The notes under the pieces were generated by a model. The model was not told the origin of the DNA. It did no database searches and saw nothing but the letters and a program-made list of their open reading frames with translations. DNA of 64,000 nt from Peribacillus frigoritolerans (GTDB lineage: Bacteria > Bacillota > Bacilli > Bacillales > DSM-1321), in NCBI RefSeq assembly GCF_030676415.1, contig NZ_JAUUTW010000009.1, forward strand, positions 113,210-177,209, given 5' to 3'. This document shows positions 1-9,216 of the stretch, piece by piece (position 1 is the stretch's first letter; the number at the start of each line of letters is the position of its first letter). The position numbers and the translations under genes are program-made.

Positions 1-921
1 GGTCTACGGCGAAATACATTGAAAATTGGTGTTATGGACGAAGAACGTCGAACTTCATTGAACTTGAAAGCTTGTATCCGCCAAGTTAAAGAAAGAGTGG
101 CATTTATTAATACCGGGTTCCTAGATCGAACGGGAGACGAAATTCATACTTCAATGGAAGCCGGACCTATGATCCTCAAAAATAACATGAAAGGATCAAA
201 ATGGCTACAAGGTTATGAAAAATCGAATGTCATTGTAGGTCTGGCAACCGGTTTTCAAGGTCGAGCTCAAATTGGTAAAGGAATGTGGGCAATACCTGAT
301 ATGATGGCGGAAATGCTAACGCAAAAGATTGGCCATCTGAAAGCAGGGGCGAATACATCATGGGTGCCTTCACCAACTGCAGCGACATTGCATGCTCTTC
401 ATTATCATCAAGTGGATGTAAAAAAGGTACAAGATGAGTTGAAAAAGAATCCAGTAAATTTACGTGATGATATTTTAGAAATCCCAGTGGCTCAAAACCC
501 CGAATGGAGTCCGGAAGAAATTCAGGAAGAGCTAGATAACAATGCTCAAGGTATCCTCGGTTATGTTGTACGTTGGGTAGAACAAGGAATTGGTTGTTCT
601 AAAGTACCAGATATCAACAATGTAGGGTTGATGGAAGACCGTGCCACACTAAGAATTTCGAGTCAGCATATCGCTAACTGGCTACACCACGGAATTTGTA
701 CAAAAGGACAGGTTTTGGAGACTTTACAACGAATGGCTAAAGTAGTGGATGAACAAAACAGTGGAGATTCAGCATATCAATGTATCGCGGGAAATTTCGA
801 CAGCTCAGTGGCGTTTCAAGCGGCATGCGACCTAGTGTTTCAAGGCTATAACCAACCAAGTGGGTATACTGAGCCAATCCTGCATCGACGACGCATTGAA
901 GCGAAGAAAAATAAGTTGTAA
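1..921 (+). CDS. glcB: malate synthase G, C-terminal part (cut by window edge)
   Basis: The reading frame is open from the first base, so the gene starts upstream; 306 residues are visible of a family that is usually about 720 long. Malate synthase G condenses glyoxylate with acetyl-CoA to malate in the cytoplasm. The visible part has the family blocks [27 protein letters not shown] and [13 protein letters not shown], the last carrying the Asp that serves as catalytic base in characterised MSG enzymes, and the IANWLHHG block near the C-terminus. It lies just upstream of glyoxylate-using PucG and remains of other allantoin genes, which fits use of glyoxylate from ureide breakdown. Identity is seen directly; the metabolic link is inference. 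Confidence 0.93.
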   Translation, partial: GLRRNTLKIGVMDEERRTSLNLKACIRQVKERVAFINTGFLDRTGDEIHTSMEAGPMILKNNMKGSKWLQGYEKSNVIVGLATGFQGRAQIGKGMWAIPDMMAEMLTQKIGHLKAGANTSWVPSPTAATLHALHYHQVDVKKVQDELKKNPVNLRDDILEIPVAQNPEWSPEEIQEELDNNAQGILGYVVRWVEQGIGCSKVPDINNVGLMEDRATLRISSQHIANWLHHGICTKGQVLETLQRMAKVVDEQNSGDSAYQCIAGNFDSSVAFQAACDLVFQGYNQPSGYTEPILHRRRIEAKKNKL

Positions 922-1059
922 CAATAAGTGATTTCTGGGGCATTCAGACCAACCAGGATGCAATGTTATTAAATTCATGAAGCTTAGCGTAGTGTCATAA
1001 CTTAACTTCTACTAGTAAATTCATGCGGGGCATCGGAATAAAATAAGTGATTATTCGAT

Positions 1060-1101
1060 AAAATGGGGAACAAGTGATCAAGATTACTTGTTCCCCATTT
1101 T
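1060..1101 (+). terminator. hairpin terminator after malate synthase G
   Basis: Two perfectly complementary 16-base arms (AAAATGGGGAACAAGT and its complement) enclose a 10-base loop. The A-run on the left and T-run on the right would let it work in both directions. It lies about 140 bases past the malate synthase stop. Confidence 0.7.
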
Positions 1102-1205
1102 GGTCTAATTCTTTATAAAAAGAAGAAGCTAAGTAGACATATATGAATTAGATGTAACAAGAATTGACATCATCTTTTTAGTTTTGCAGACCATCAGAAG
1201 TTAAT

Positions 1206-1511
1206 TTGGACGGCATAAGTAGAACTAGTATCTTAATTTATCAAAAAATACCAGTGAAATATGATAAGGAGCTAACTATAACAATAAGTACCAATTCATT
1301 TGATCATAGAAATCTGTATATGATTGGTTTGCTTTCAGTTGGTTATTTTGCACAAAAAAACACCGAAATACTAACAGAATTGTCAATGAAGTTAAATGCG
1401 AAAGCAAGTAAAATAATAGATGACATAAATTTTGTGAATATTCATAACGTGAATGGGTATTGTGAAGGGAAGCGATGTAATGGTCAATCAAAACGGAAAA
1501 TTGATCGATGA
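1206..1511 (+). other. doubtful 101-codon ORF in the gap before the pucF pseudogene
   Basis: This is an open frame with no convincing ribosome binding site and no motif I recognise. Composition is A/T-rich and the protein has no clear domain; the middle (about residues 38-75) looks mildly helical. It lies between the terminator of malate synthase G and the broken allantoate amidohydrolase and may be decayed sequence from the same lost operon. The rest of the gap (922-1205) holds only the hairpin. I do not claim that it is a gene. Confidence 0.2.
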
Positions 1512-2262
1512 AAAGGATGATGGTGCGTTCGATGATAGAATGGTTAGCATCTTTCGGGGCAACAGAGAGTAATGGGTTGACCGGGTTATTATATTCCAAG
1601 GAATGGATGAGCGCTCAGCAGGAAATGAAAGCTGAGATGGAAAAAGAAAACCTTATTACATATTTTTATAGTATTGGCAACTTGTTTGGCAGGCTTGAGT
1701 AAACGGACCACACCGGTCAAATAGACTCGGTCAAGGATGGAGGGAATATGACGGCGGATATGGGGTCGTCAGCCTATTGTCGGGCAGCGCCGTTATACGG
1801 TGAAAATCATTGGTGAGAGTGATCATGCGGGCACCACTCCCATGCATACAGGAAGGATGCTGTCGGTTTGGCTTCGGAATTCAATGTTCCGAATGTCATC
1901 ACGAGGAAGAGGTTCTTGAAAGGTTTGTAAGGACATCTTTTCGACTTTCGATTCCTTGCCAAAGAAAGCGGAAATGAAGCTGTAGGGTTTCACAATGGAT
2001 GGATGTCAAACCTGTTGCGATGGATTGGGAAATGAATCGCCTTGTCGGAAAGGTAGCTTAAGAGAAGAATATATCATACCCAGATATGGTCAGCGGAGCC
2101 GGCCATGATGCACAGGTATTTGGTTCGTTTTGTCCGGCTTGCTTGCTGTTCGTTCCAAGAAAGGGGGGCATCAGCCATTCACCTTAGGAGTTTACGAGTG
2201 TTGCGGATATGGAAAAGGGAATCGAAGGTTTAAGTGACACACTTTATAAATTAGCCTATTGA
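1508..2262 (+). pseudogene. pucF: allantoate amidohydrolase (PucF/AllC family), broken
   Basis: The intact enzyme hydrolyses allantoate in purine/allantoin breakdown and is about 410 residues long. Here only scraps remain, in different frames. There is an N-terminal block (IEWLASFGATESNG, LLYSKEW, GNLFGRLE) ending in TAA, a remnant IDSVKDGG then YDGGYGVVSLLS after a frame change, and the HAGTTP block. Next come RKDAVGLASEF in another frame, WMDVKPVAMD, then DMVSGAGHDAQVFG. An in-frame TAG (2185-2187) interrupts the C-terminal SHSP-EFTSVADMEKG. Several deletions and frameshifts rule out function. The pucF-pucG order matches Bacillus subtilis. The exact 5' limit is uncertain. Confidence 0.9.
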
Positions 2263-2276
2263 AGGAGTTGGTTAAA

Positions 2277-3539
2277 ATGGCATATTCAGAATTGAATGCA
2301 CCGATGAGAACGATCATGACACCAGGACCGGTCGAAGTTGACCCGCGTGTTTTAAGGGCGATGAGCACACCGATATTAGGGCAATTCGATCCTGCATTCA
2401 CCACTATCATGAATGAAGTGATGGAAATGCTGCGTCTAGTTTTTCAAACGAAAAATAAATGGGCGTTCCCGATTGATGGCACCTCAAGATCCGGTAATGA
2501 AGCGATTCTATGCAGTATCATTGAGCCGGGAGATAAAGTCCTGGTTCCTATATTCGGAAGGTTCGGTCATTTATTGGTGGAAATCTGTGAGCGATACGGA
2601 GCTGAAGTCCATACGTTGGAATGTCCTTGGGGAGAAGTGTTCGAACCGCAAGCAGTCATTGCGGAAATCAAGAAAGTCTCCCCTAAAATAACAGCAATCG
2701 TCCATGGGGAAACCTCCACTGGTTGTATGCAGCCTTTGAAGGAAATCGGGTGGGCCTGCCGTGAATTGGGTGTCCTGCTTGTGGTGGATGCGGTTGCCTC
2801 CATCGGGGGCACTGATGTTAAGGTGGATGAATGGTGTATTGATGGATTGATAGGAGGGACACAAAAATGCTTGTCCGTTCCTTCCGGTATGGCTCCGATT
2901 ACGTATAATGAGCGAATAGAAGAAATCATCCAGTCCCGCAAAAAGGTGGAAGGTGGTATTGCGACGGATGAAGACAACCAAAAGGTTTCGCTCAGCAGTC
3001 CGATCACCAGTAATTATTTCGATTTAAGCATGCTGCAGGATTATTGGGGGCCGCGCCGTTTGAATCACCATACGGAAGCGACTTCCATGATTTATGCGTT
3101 ACGTGAAGGATTACGTCTTGTGCTTGAAGAAGGTCTGGAAACGCGCTTTGCCCGTCATGAACTTCACGAAGCTGCTCTCATTGAAGGGATCAAGGCAATG
3201 GGACTTACGTTATTCGGGGATGGGAAAAACAAACTTCCGTGTGTAACTTGCATCGAAATTCCAAAAGGAATCGATGGTGAAGCCGTAAGAGCCATGCTGT
3301 TGAATGAATTTGGTATCGAAATCGCTTCCTCATTTGGTCCGCTTCACGGGGAAATCTGGAGGATCGGGACCATGGGATTCAGTTGCAGGAAAGAAAACAT
3401 CCTGTTTGTATTGGCCTCCTTGGAAGCTGTCCTTTTGCGCCAGGGGTTCCAAGTTAATCGGGGAGAGGCTTTGCAGGCTGCGCTGGATGTATATGAAGGA
3501 GAGAAGGAGAAAATGGTAGCATCACGAGGATTTCTTTGA
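2277..3539 (+). CDS. pucG: PucG-type aminotransferase ((S)-ureidoglycine-glyoxylate transaminase)
   Basis: This 420-residue PLP enzyme of the class V/SPT-AGT family is PucG-like over its full length. PucG transfers the amino group of (S)-ureidoglycine to glyoxylate, giving glycine and oxalurate. Motifs are MTPGPVEVDPRVL at the N-terminus, DGTSRSGNEA, HGETSTG, VVDAVASIGG and GGTQKCLSVPSGM, where Lys197 should carry PLP. The ATG at 2277 is chosen because AAGGAG lies nine bases upstream; an in-frame TTG at 2259 would overlap the pseudogene. It is apparently intact although the genes on both sides are wrecked, so it may now serve as a general amino donor:glyoxylate aminotransferase, which is inference. 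Confidence 0.9.
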   Translation: MAYSELNAPMRTIMTPGPVEVDPRVLRAMSTPILGQFDPAFTTIMNEVMEMLRLVFQTKNKWAFPIDGTSRSGNEAILCSIIEPGDKVLVPIFGRFGHLLVEICERYGAEVHTLECPWGEVFEPQAVIAEIKKVSPKITAIVHGETSTGCMQPLKEIGWACRELGVLLVVDAVASIGGTDVKVDEWCIDGLIGGTQKCLSVPSGMAPITYNERIEEIIQSRKKVEGGIATDEDNQKVSLSSPITSNYFDLSMLQDYWGPRRLNHHTEATSMIYALREGLRLVLEEGLETRFARHELHEAALIEGIKAMGLTLFGDGKNKLPCVTCIEIPKGIDGEAVRAMLLNEFGIEIASSFGPLHGEIWRIGTMGFSCRKENILFVLASLEAVLLRQGFQVNRGEALQAALDVYEGEKEKMVASRGFL

Positions 3540-3629
3540 TTAATTGATGTCCATGTGCATTTCAGCGAATCTGGCCGTAATCATTGGGAAGGCATAGAGG
3601 GAAAATCGTTTATCAGCCGGATGGGATAA
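3540..3629 (+). pseudogene. pucH: allantoinase (PucH) fragment
   Basis: Directly after the pucG stop, a 29-codon frame reads IDVHVHFSESGRNHWEGIEG. This is the first metal-binding block of allantoinase and other cyclic amidohydrolases (HxH, followed by the GR-x-HWEG segment typical of allantoinase). It has no start codon of its own and nothing else of the roughly 450-residue enzyme follows, so it is the remnant of an internal piece. It supports the view that a larger allantoin operon has collapsed around pucG. The next 80 bases show nothing. Confidence 0.75.
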
Positions 3630-3708
3630 GTGAAAGGGGCGTGGGGAGTGGTTAAAAGTGATAGATTCCAGTATTGCGGTCAATAACTAGAAGAAGGGTT
3701 TAAAATAG

Positions 3709-3747
3709 GGGAGGGGGATTCCAAATCGGGAATCCTCCTTTTTTTTA
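3709..3747 (+). terminator. rho-independent terminator after the puc remnants
   Basis: A GGAGGGGGATTCC arm pairs with GGGAATCCTCC around a short AAATC loop and is followed by eight T. It closes the rightward puc transcription unit. Confidence 0.85.
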
Positions 3748-3825
3748 TGTCTGCGTATGTATCCTTGGAAAATCAAGGGGAAGGAAACCGGACAAATGGA
3801 TTGCTTGTCCGGTTTCAAACGTTAC

Positions 3826-4272
3826 TTATTCAACTTCGCCTACGAAATATTGATTTTTCCTGTATACCATCGCTTCCATGGTTGCAATCAATTCCCTTTC
3901 ATTTAACACGTCTATTTTATACCATGCCAGTTTATGGTTTTTCTTGATCTCTTCCGCTCTGGCAGTTAAAGTCTCACCCCGTTTGCCAGCTGATAAGAAA
4001 TTGATGTTGTTTGAAACGCCAACCGCTATTTTGCCATAGGAATTGCTGGCTGCTGCGAACACGTAATCAGCAAGTGAAAAGATAATGGCACCATGAACCG
4101 TTCCGTGTGCATTGAGCATGTGGTCACTTGGAATCAATTCTGCTTCAGCTGTGCCGGGACCGAGTTTCGTCAATCTCATCCCGAGGAAAGAAGCATATGG
4201 TTCTTCGACCAGTACTTGTTTGATTTGATCATAATGCAATTCGTGAATATCCTGATCTAAATGTGTGGTCAT
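3826..4272 (-). CDS. paaI: PaaI-type hotdog thioesterase
   Basis: This 148-residue single hotdog-fold protein has the family's usual length. The block LNAHGTVHGAIIFSLADYVFA is the HGG-like active-site loop and helix of PaaI/4-hydroxybenzoyl-CoA thioesterases, with the catalytic-type Asp in LAD. PaaI hydrolyses dead-end phenylacetyl-CoA derivatives and releases free CoA. Its ATG has AAGGAGGGGG about seven bases upstream, and it follows the symporter gene by 14 bases, so it is the last gene of the leftward operon. Its place opposite paaK supports the phenylacetate role; specificity itself cannot be read from sequence. Confidence 0.87.
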   Translation of the reverse strand: MTTHLDQDIHELHYDQIKQVLVEEPYASFLGMRLTKLGPGTAEAELIPSDHMLNAHGTVHGAIIFSLADYVFAAASNSYGKIAVGVSNNINFLSAGKRGETLTARAEEIKKNHKLAWYKIDVLNERELIATMEAMVYRKNQYFVGEVE

Positions 4273-4286
4273 GAAAATCCCCCTCC

Positions 4287-5837
4287 TTAATGGTCTTTTG
4301 CTGAACTTATCCCATATCCGGTGTTTGATTTGAACAGTACTTCAGCAAAACTGTTTTCCTCATCTTTTGCCTTTGACAAGATTGTGCCTAAATAAGCTCC
4401 AATAAAGCCGAGCGGCACGGTGAAAATGGTCGGGTTGCTCATCGTGAAGAGGGGATCGCCTGTGAAAATCCCCATTCCAGGTTCCGGATTCCATACATTA
4501 GGACTGAGCATGACCAGTATGATGGAGCTGAGTAACCCGAATAACATTCCTGTGATCGCTCCGGTTGCGTTGAAGCGTTTCCAATATATTGTGCAAAGGA
4601 TGATCGGTAAATTGGCACTGGCAGCAATTCCAAGCGCAAGGACTGAAAGAAAAGCGACATTCATTGATTGAGCAAATAAAGCAAGTAAAATCGAAATGAC
4701 CGCTACGCCGACCGAAGCTATACGGGCAACGAGAATTTGCTTTTTTTCCGTAATATTCCCGTCTTTGATGATTTCACCGTATATGTCATGTGCAAAAGCG
4801 GATGCCGACGTTAAAACAAGTCCGGATACAACCGCTAATATCGTGGCAAATGCCACAGCGGATACGAAAGCGAATAAAAATTCACCGCCCACGGTTAATG
4901 CAAGCAGGGGCGCGGCCATGTTTCCGGCCGAGTTTGCTTCGACGATCCGGTCAAAACCGACGAAAGCGGCAGCACCGAAACCAAGGAAAATCGTCATGAT
5001 GAAAAATATCCCTATAAACCATGTGGAATATACGACGGATTTCCTTGCAGTAGCCGCATCCTTCACTGTAAAGAAGCGGACGAGCAAATGCGGAAGGCCC
5101 GCTGCTCCAAGTACAAGCGACATATTGAATGAAATCATGTCAAGTCCATCGGTGTATTTATTTCCAGGATTCAAAAAATCATTTCCAAGAGGTGTTGCGT
5201 TTTGGACATGATGGAACATCTCTGAAATGTTGAAATTAAAACGGGAAAATACGATGAACGTCAACACAGCGGAACCGCATAGTAAAAGAACCGCTTTGGT
5301 GATCTGCACCCAGCTTGTCGCTCTCATCCCGCCGAAAATTACATAAATCGTCATCAATACACCGACAAGAAGTACGGATATCCAATAATCGATGCCGAGC
5401 AACAGTTTAATTAATCCTCCTGCACCAACAAGTTGAGCAATCATGTAAAAGATTGAAATGACAAGTGTATTAGCCGCAGCAATCCCACGCACCTTTTTTG
5501 ATTTAAAGCGAGCTGATATCATGTCTGCCAGCGTAAATTTACCTAAATTTCGAAGTGGTTCCGAAACAAGATACAGTAAGACAAGAAATGCAACAAGGTT
5601 CCCGATGCTCATATAAAAGCCATCAAAACCAATCAGCGCGATCGCGCCTGTAATTCCCAGGAAAGAAGCGGCTGACATAAAGTCACCGGCTACGGCCAAT
5701 CCATTTTGCCATGCTGTCAATCCGCCGCCGGCAGTATAAAAATCACTGGCATTTTTCGTTTTTTTTGAAGAGTAATAGGTTATTGTAAGCGTTAACAAAA
5801 TGATGCCTAAAAAAAGCGTAAGGGATAAAATGCTCAT
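4287..5837 (-). CDS. sodium:solute symporter (ActP/YwcA type; possible phenylacetate permease)
   Basis: This 516-residue integral membrane protein of the SSS family has about thirteen hydrophobic segments. It carries GGGLTAWQNGLAVAGDFMS at the N-terminus and FVSAVAFATILAVVSGLVL in the middle, both typical of acetate permease ActP and its relatives. The close relative PaaL/Ppa in Pseudomonas imports phenylacetate. Here the gene sits in one operon with paaI and divergent from paaK, so phenylacetate is a likely substrate, though acetate cannot be excluded. Its ATG overlaps the stop of the DUF485 gene by four bases. A CcpA cre box lies inside its 5' coding region. Confidence 0.88.
   Translation of the reverse strand: MSILSLTLFLGIILLTLTITYYSSKKTKNASDFYTAGGGLTAWQNGLAVAGDFMSAASFLGITGAIALIGFDGFYMSIGNLVAFLVLLYLVSEPLRNLGKFTLADMISARFKSKKVRGIAAANTLVISIFYMIAQLVGAGGLIKLLLGIDYWISVLLVGVLMTIYVIFGGMRATSWVQITKAVLLLCGSAVLTFIVFSRFNFNISEMFHHVQNATPLGNDFLNPGNKYTDGLDMISFNMSLVLGAAGLPHLLVRFFTVKDAATARKSVVYSTWFIGIFFIMTIFLGFGAAAFVGFDRIVEANSAGNMAAPLLALTVGGEFLFAFVSAVAFATILAVVSGLVLTSASAFAHDIYGEIIKDGNITEKKQILVARIASVGVAVISILLALFAQSMNVAFLSVLALGIAASANLPIILCTIYWKRFNATGAITGMLFGLLSSIILVMLSPNVWNPEPGMGIFTGDPLFTMSNPTIFTVPLGFIGAYLGTILSKAKDEENSFAEVLFKSNTGYGISSAKDH
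5783..5798 (-). promoter_or_regulatory. CcpA cre box inside the symporter gene
   Basis: TTGTAAGCGTTAACAA fits every position of the Bacillus cre consensus WTGNNARCGNWWWCAW. It lies about 40 bases inside the symporter coding region, downstream of the operon promoter. There, bound CcpA could act as a roadblock when a preferred sugar is present. The match is seen; regulation is inference. Confidence 0.65.
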
Positions 5838-6187
5838 TCGCCAAGCTCCTTCTGATATTTATTCAAGATATTCTTAGCCATCTTGTCGTACTTCGCTGAT
5901 TTTTTTATATAGACAATTCCTCCTATCCATACGACAGCGAATTGGAGAAGTGCATATACCCAAGCCCAAGTAATATTGAAAAAGGCTTCACCTTTCAGTA
6001 CTTCTGTGTAAGCAGCTAAAATAGGCAGAACAAAATAAAAGGCAAGAAAGAAAAGAGTGACAGGTACGACGAAAGCTTTTTTCTTTTGAAGCAGATCTTT
6101 GAATTCTTCCGTTTCAATTAATTGACGATAATTGTTTCCGCTGTCATGACCTTTAGGTGAAAGGCCCATTTTAACCGGTTTTTCCAT
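5834..6187 (-). CDS. DUF485 membrane protein (YjcH/YwcB type)
   Basis: The product has 117 residues with a soluble N-terminus, two transmembrane helices (about residues 40-60 and 73-95) and a lysine-rich C-terminal tail ending in LNKYQKELGE. DUF485 proteins are almost always encoded directly before an ActP-type symporter, as here, with a four-base ATGA overlap that suggests translational coupling. They are thought to be accessory subunits of the symporter, but the function is not settled. It is the first gene of the leftward operon. The CGTT-N5-AACG palindrome lies about 26 bases before its start codon. Confidence 0.88.
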   Translation of the reverse strand: MEKPVKMGLSPKGHDSGNNYRQLIETEEFKDLLQKKKAFVVPVTLFFLAFYFVLPILAAYTEVLKGEAFFNITWAWVYALLQFAVVWIGGIVYIKKSAKYDKMAKNILNKYQKELGE

Positions 6188-6203
6188 TATAATCCCCCTT
6201 TAT

Positions 6204-6233
6204 ATTATAGAACGTTTTTAAAACGGGCGTTAG
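6204..6233 (-). promoter_or_regulatory. promoter and operator of the DUF485-symporter-paaI operon
   Basis: On the minus strand a TATAAT box (6209-6204) directly follows the palindrome CGTT-TTTAA-AACG (6213-6225). A second overlapping palindrome, AACGGGCGTT, occupies 6222-6231. The operator would therefore lie between -35 and -10. The same CGTT...AACG motif occurs at the paaK and paaA promoters. No strong -35 hexamer is visible. Confidence 0.55.
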
Positions 6234-6403
6234 ATAAAAAGATATGTCAATGCTAAAGTTAACATAGTCAGAAAATTTAGTAAATTAAAACTTTGGTTTT
6301 TTTGTTTATTCTGTCATTTTTGTAGAATTCAAAAAATCATGATTGACAATGTATAAATGACGTATTAATCTTAAAACTAAGCATAACAATAATTTGATTT
6401 CCG

Positions 6404-6423
6404 TATAATTACCGTTATGAACG
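6404..6423 (+). promoter_or_regulatory. -10 box and operator of paaK
   Basis: A perfect TATAAT (6404-6409) is followed three bases later by CGTT-ATG-AACG (6413-6423), which would overlap the transcription start. No good -35 lies 17 bases upstream. An alternative promoter is TTGACA (6343-6348) with TAATCT 17 bases on. The operator geometry copies that at paaA. Confidence 0.5.
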
Positions 6424-6460
6424 TGAAATCCTATGGGACCAAATGAGGGGGACTGAAACA

Positions 6461-7789
6461 ATGTACAATCCGGAAGTTGAAACGGCTACGCGTGCTGAAA
6501 TGGAAAGTTTACAAATGGCACGCCTTAAAAAAACGATAAGCCATGTATATGAAAATGTACCTTATTACAGAGGAAAATTTGAAGAGATGGGCCTTGATCC
6601 AGAAGATATTCAAACTCTAAACGATGTGACAAAGCTTCCATTTACAAAAAAACAGACTCTTCGTGATCAGTATCCGTTCGGTTTATTCGCCGTTCCAATG
6701 GAGGATGTGACACGCATTCATGGTTCATCCGGAACAAGCGGAAAGCCTACCATTGTCGGGTATACGAAAAACGATTTGGAAAACTGGGCAACGATCGTCG
6801 CACGTGGAATTGTAGCGGCAGGAGGTCGGAAGTCGGATATTTTCCATAACGCATATGGGTATGGTCTGTTTACAGGCGGACTGGGTCTCCATTGCGGTGC
6901 AGAAAAGCTAGGGGTTGCCACCGTACCAATTTCAGGGGGGAATACCGATCGCCAGATTACGATCATCAATGATTTTAAACCGCGCGGCATTTGTGGAACC
7001 CCTTCTTATATTTTGAATATTGCTGAAAAGATGGAAGAGATGGGGATTGACCCAGCTAAAAATGGGCTTGAGTATGGGATTTTCGGAGCTGAGCCGTGGT
7101 CAGAGGAAATGAGAGCGACCCTTGAGAGGAAACTGAATTTGAAAGCGATCGATATTTACGGACTAAGTGAAATCATGGGGCCAGGAGTTGCGATAGAATG
7201 CCGTGAAGCACAGGATGGATTGCATATCGCAGAAGACCATTTCCTTGTTGAGGTCATTAACCCCGATACGCTTGAATCAGTTGAGGACGGCAAAGATGGG
7301 GAACTAGTCTTTACCAGCCTTACAAAGGAAGCGCTTCCAATCATTCGTTATCGTACGGGTGATATCGCCTCCATTACCCATGAACCTTGTAAATGCGGAC
7401 GTACCACAACAAGAATGTCCCGTGTTAAAGGCAGAACGGATGATATGATCATTGTCAGGGGAGTGAATGTATTTCCTTCAGAAATTGAGCGTGTGTTATT
7501 CCAAATGGAGGGAATCGTGCCTCATTATCAGATTCATCTCGTTAAGAAGGGGAAAATGGATAGTGTTGAACTGCACATCGAAATTGAAAGCGGTTTCTAC
7601 AAAGAGATTGAAGAAGACTTAACGCATGGAAATGTAGAGATATTAAGGAAAAAGATTCAGCATCAAATGAAGTCCACATGTCTTGTAACGATGGATATTG
7701 TTGTCAACATTCCAAAAAGCATTCCGCGTTCAGAAGGAAAAGCCATACGTGTCGTTGATAAGCGGAAAGATGAAGTGATTAATTTATAA
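6461..7789 (+). CDS. paaK: phenylacetate-CoA ligase
   Basis: This 442-residue AMP-forming ligase converts phenylacetate, ATP and CoA to phenylacetyl-CoA, the committed first step of the pathway. The P-loop-like SSGTSGKPT lies at about residues 89-97. [11 protein letters not shown] is the adenylate-binding block, IRYRTGD the A8-side Asp block and [20 protein letters not shown] the hinge and C-terminal domain of the PaaK subfamily. The ATG at 6461 has GAGGGGG nine bases before it; the in-frame ATG at 6443 would sit inside that ribosome binding site. It heads a unit with the reductase and ferredoxin genes. Confidence 0.95.
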   Translation: MYNPEVETATRAEMESLQMARLKKTISHVYENVPYYRGKFEEMGLDPEDIQTLNDVTKLPFTKKQTLRDQYPFGLFAVPMEDVTRIHGSSGTSGKPTIVGYTKNDLENWATIVARGIVAAGGRKSDIFHNAYGYGLFTGGLGLHCGAEKLGVATVPISGGNTDRQITIINDFKPRGICGTPSYILNIAEKMEEMGIDPAKNGLEYGIFGAEPWSEEMRATLERKLNLKAIDIYGLSEIMGPGVAIECREAQDGLHIAEDHFLVEVINPDTLESVEDGKDGELVFTSLTKEALPIIRYRTGDIASITHEPCKCGRTTTRMSRVKGRTDDMIIVRGVNVFPSEIERVLFQMEGIVPHYQIHLVKKGKMDSVELHIEIESGFYKEIEEDLTHGNVEILRKKIQHQMKSTCLVTMDIVVNIPKSIPRSEGKAIRVVDKRKDEVINL

Positions 7790-7812
7790 CTGGCTGGAAA
7801 GGAGGATGCCGG

Positions 7813-8829
7813 ATGAGCGAACAAGAAAATGTAGTCGATGTCACGATTATTGGCGGAGGCCCAGTTGGGCTATTTACAGCTTTTTATGGCGGCATGAGGC
7901 AATTGTCTGTCAAAATCATTGAAAGTTTGCCACAGCTTGGAGGTCAATTATCAGCGTTATATCCGGAGAAGTATATTTATGATGTTGCCGGATTCCCGAA
8001 AGTGAGGGCACAAGAGCTGGTGAATAATTTAAAAGAACAAATGAAAGCGTTTAAACAAGAGGTTTGTTTAGAGCAGGCGGTAGAAACGGTCGAAAAGCAG
8101 AAGGATGGAATTTTTAAACTCACTACAAATAAAGAAGTCCACTATTCAAGAACGATCATCATCACGGCGGGCAATGGTGCTTTTCACCCGAGAAAATTAA
8201 AAATTGATACGGAAGAAAAGTTCCAAGGTAAAAATCTTCATTATTTTGTAGATGACCTAAATTCGTTCATGGAAAAGGACGTTATTGTTTTTGGAGGCGG
8301 TGATTCTGCCGTCGATTGGGCTTTAATGCTCGAGCCTATCGCAAATCGTGTAACGATTGCACACCGGCGGGGGAAATTCCGTGCTCATGAACATAGCGTT
8401 GAAAACCTTACGAACTCTGACGTTGAGATCATGACTCCTTATATACCGATTGAATTACGTGGAGCAGAAGAAATTGAACATGTGGTGCTCGAAAACGTGA
8501 ATAACGGGGAAGAAGCGATCCATAAAGCGGATGCAGTCTTGGTTAATTATGGGTTTATCTCTTCTTTGGGTCCGATTAAAGACTGGAATCTGGATATTGA
8601 AAAAAATGCGATTGTCGTTAATTCAAGAATGGAAACGAACATTCCGGGCATTTATGCCGCCGGGGACATCTGCACTTACGAAGGGAAAGTAAAGTTGATA
8701 GCTAGTGGGTTTGGAGAAGCACCTACTGCAATCAGCAATGCAAAAGTATTCATCGATCCATCTTCAAAAGTGCAGCCCCTTCATAGCACAAGTTTAATGG
8801 AAGAGAAGAAAGAACCAATCATGAAATAG
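7813..8829 (+). CDS. ferredoxin-NADP+ reductase, type 2 (YumC-like)
   Basis: This 338-residue FAD protein has the thioredoxin-reductase-like fold. The N-terminal FAD site is [16 protein letters not shown], the middle NADPH site [17 protein letters not shown], and the C-terminal FAD site [16 protein letters not shown]. It lacks the CxxC pair of thioredoxin reductase, which marks it as a type 2 FNR like Bacillus subtilis YumC. It would pass electrons between NADPH and ferredoxin. The gene follows paaK by 23 bases and precedes a ferredoxin gene, so it probably powers the PaaABC epoxidase here, because no PaaE gene is present. That role is inference. Confidence 0.92.
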   Translation: MSEQENVVDVTIIGGGPVGLFTAFYGGMRQLSVKIIESLPQLGGQLSALYPEKYIYDVAGFPKVRAQELVNNLKEQMKAFKQEVCLEQAVETVEKQKDGIFKLTTNKEVHYSRTIIITAGNGAFHPRKLKIDTEEKFQGKNLHYFVDDLNSFMEKDVIVFGGGDSAVDWALMLEPIANRVTIAHRRGKFRAHEHSVENLTNSDVEIMTPYIPIELRGAEEIEHVVLENVNNGEEAIHKADAVLVNYGFISSLGPIKDWNLDIEKNAIVVNSRMETNIPGIYAAGDICTYEGKVKLIASGFGEAPTAISNAKVFIDPSSKVQPLHSTSLMEEKKEPIMK

Positions 8830-9087
<258 letters not shown>

Positions 9088-9143
9088 AAGAATCGTAAAA
9101 CACTAGATAATTTCCTTTTATTTTGAAAAAAGACGGAATAGTC

Positions 9144-9187
9144 TTGCAATAAATATAACAGTAAAATATAATAACGTTATATAAACG
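9144..9187 (+). promoter_or_regulatory. promoter and operator of the paaABCD operon
   Basis: TTGCAA (9144-9149), a 17-base spacer and TATAAT (9167-9172) form a good sigma-A promoter. The palindrome CGTT-ATATA-AACG starts three bases after the -10 (9175-9187) and would cover the start point; part of it is repeated up to 9195. A weak AAGAC/GTCTT hairpin precedes the -35. This is the classical position for a repressor. Confidence 0.65.
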
Positions 9188-9216
9188 TTATATAATACGA
9201 AAAAGAGGTGATTTGA

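Noticed and set aside
4696..5211. 171-codon open frame on the plus strand
   Set aside because: It lies wholly antisense to the symporter gene; the opposite strand has clear family motifs and codon use.
8041..8057. cre-like sequence in the ferredoxin reductase gene
   Set aside because: It needs a one-base insertion to fit the consensus and is far from a promoter.
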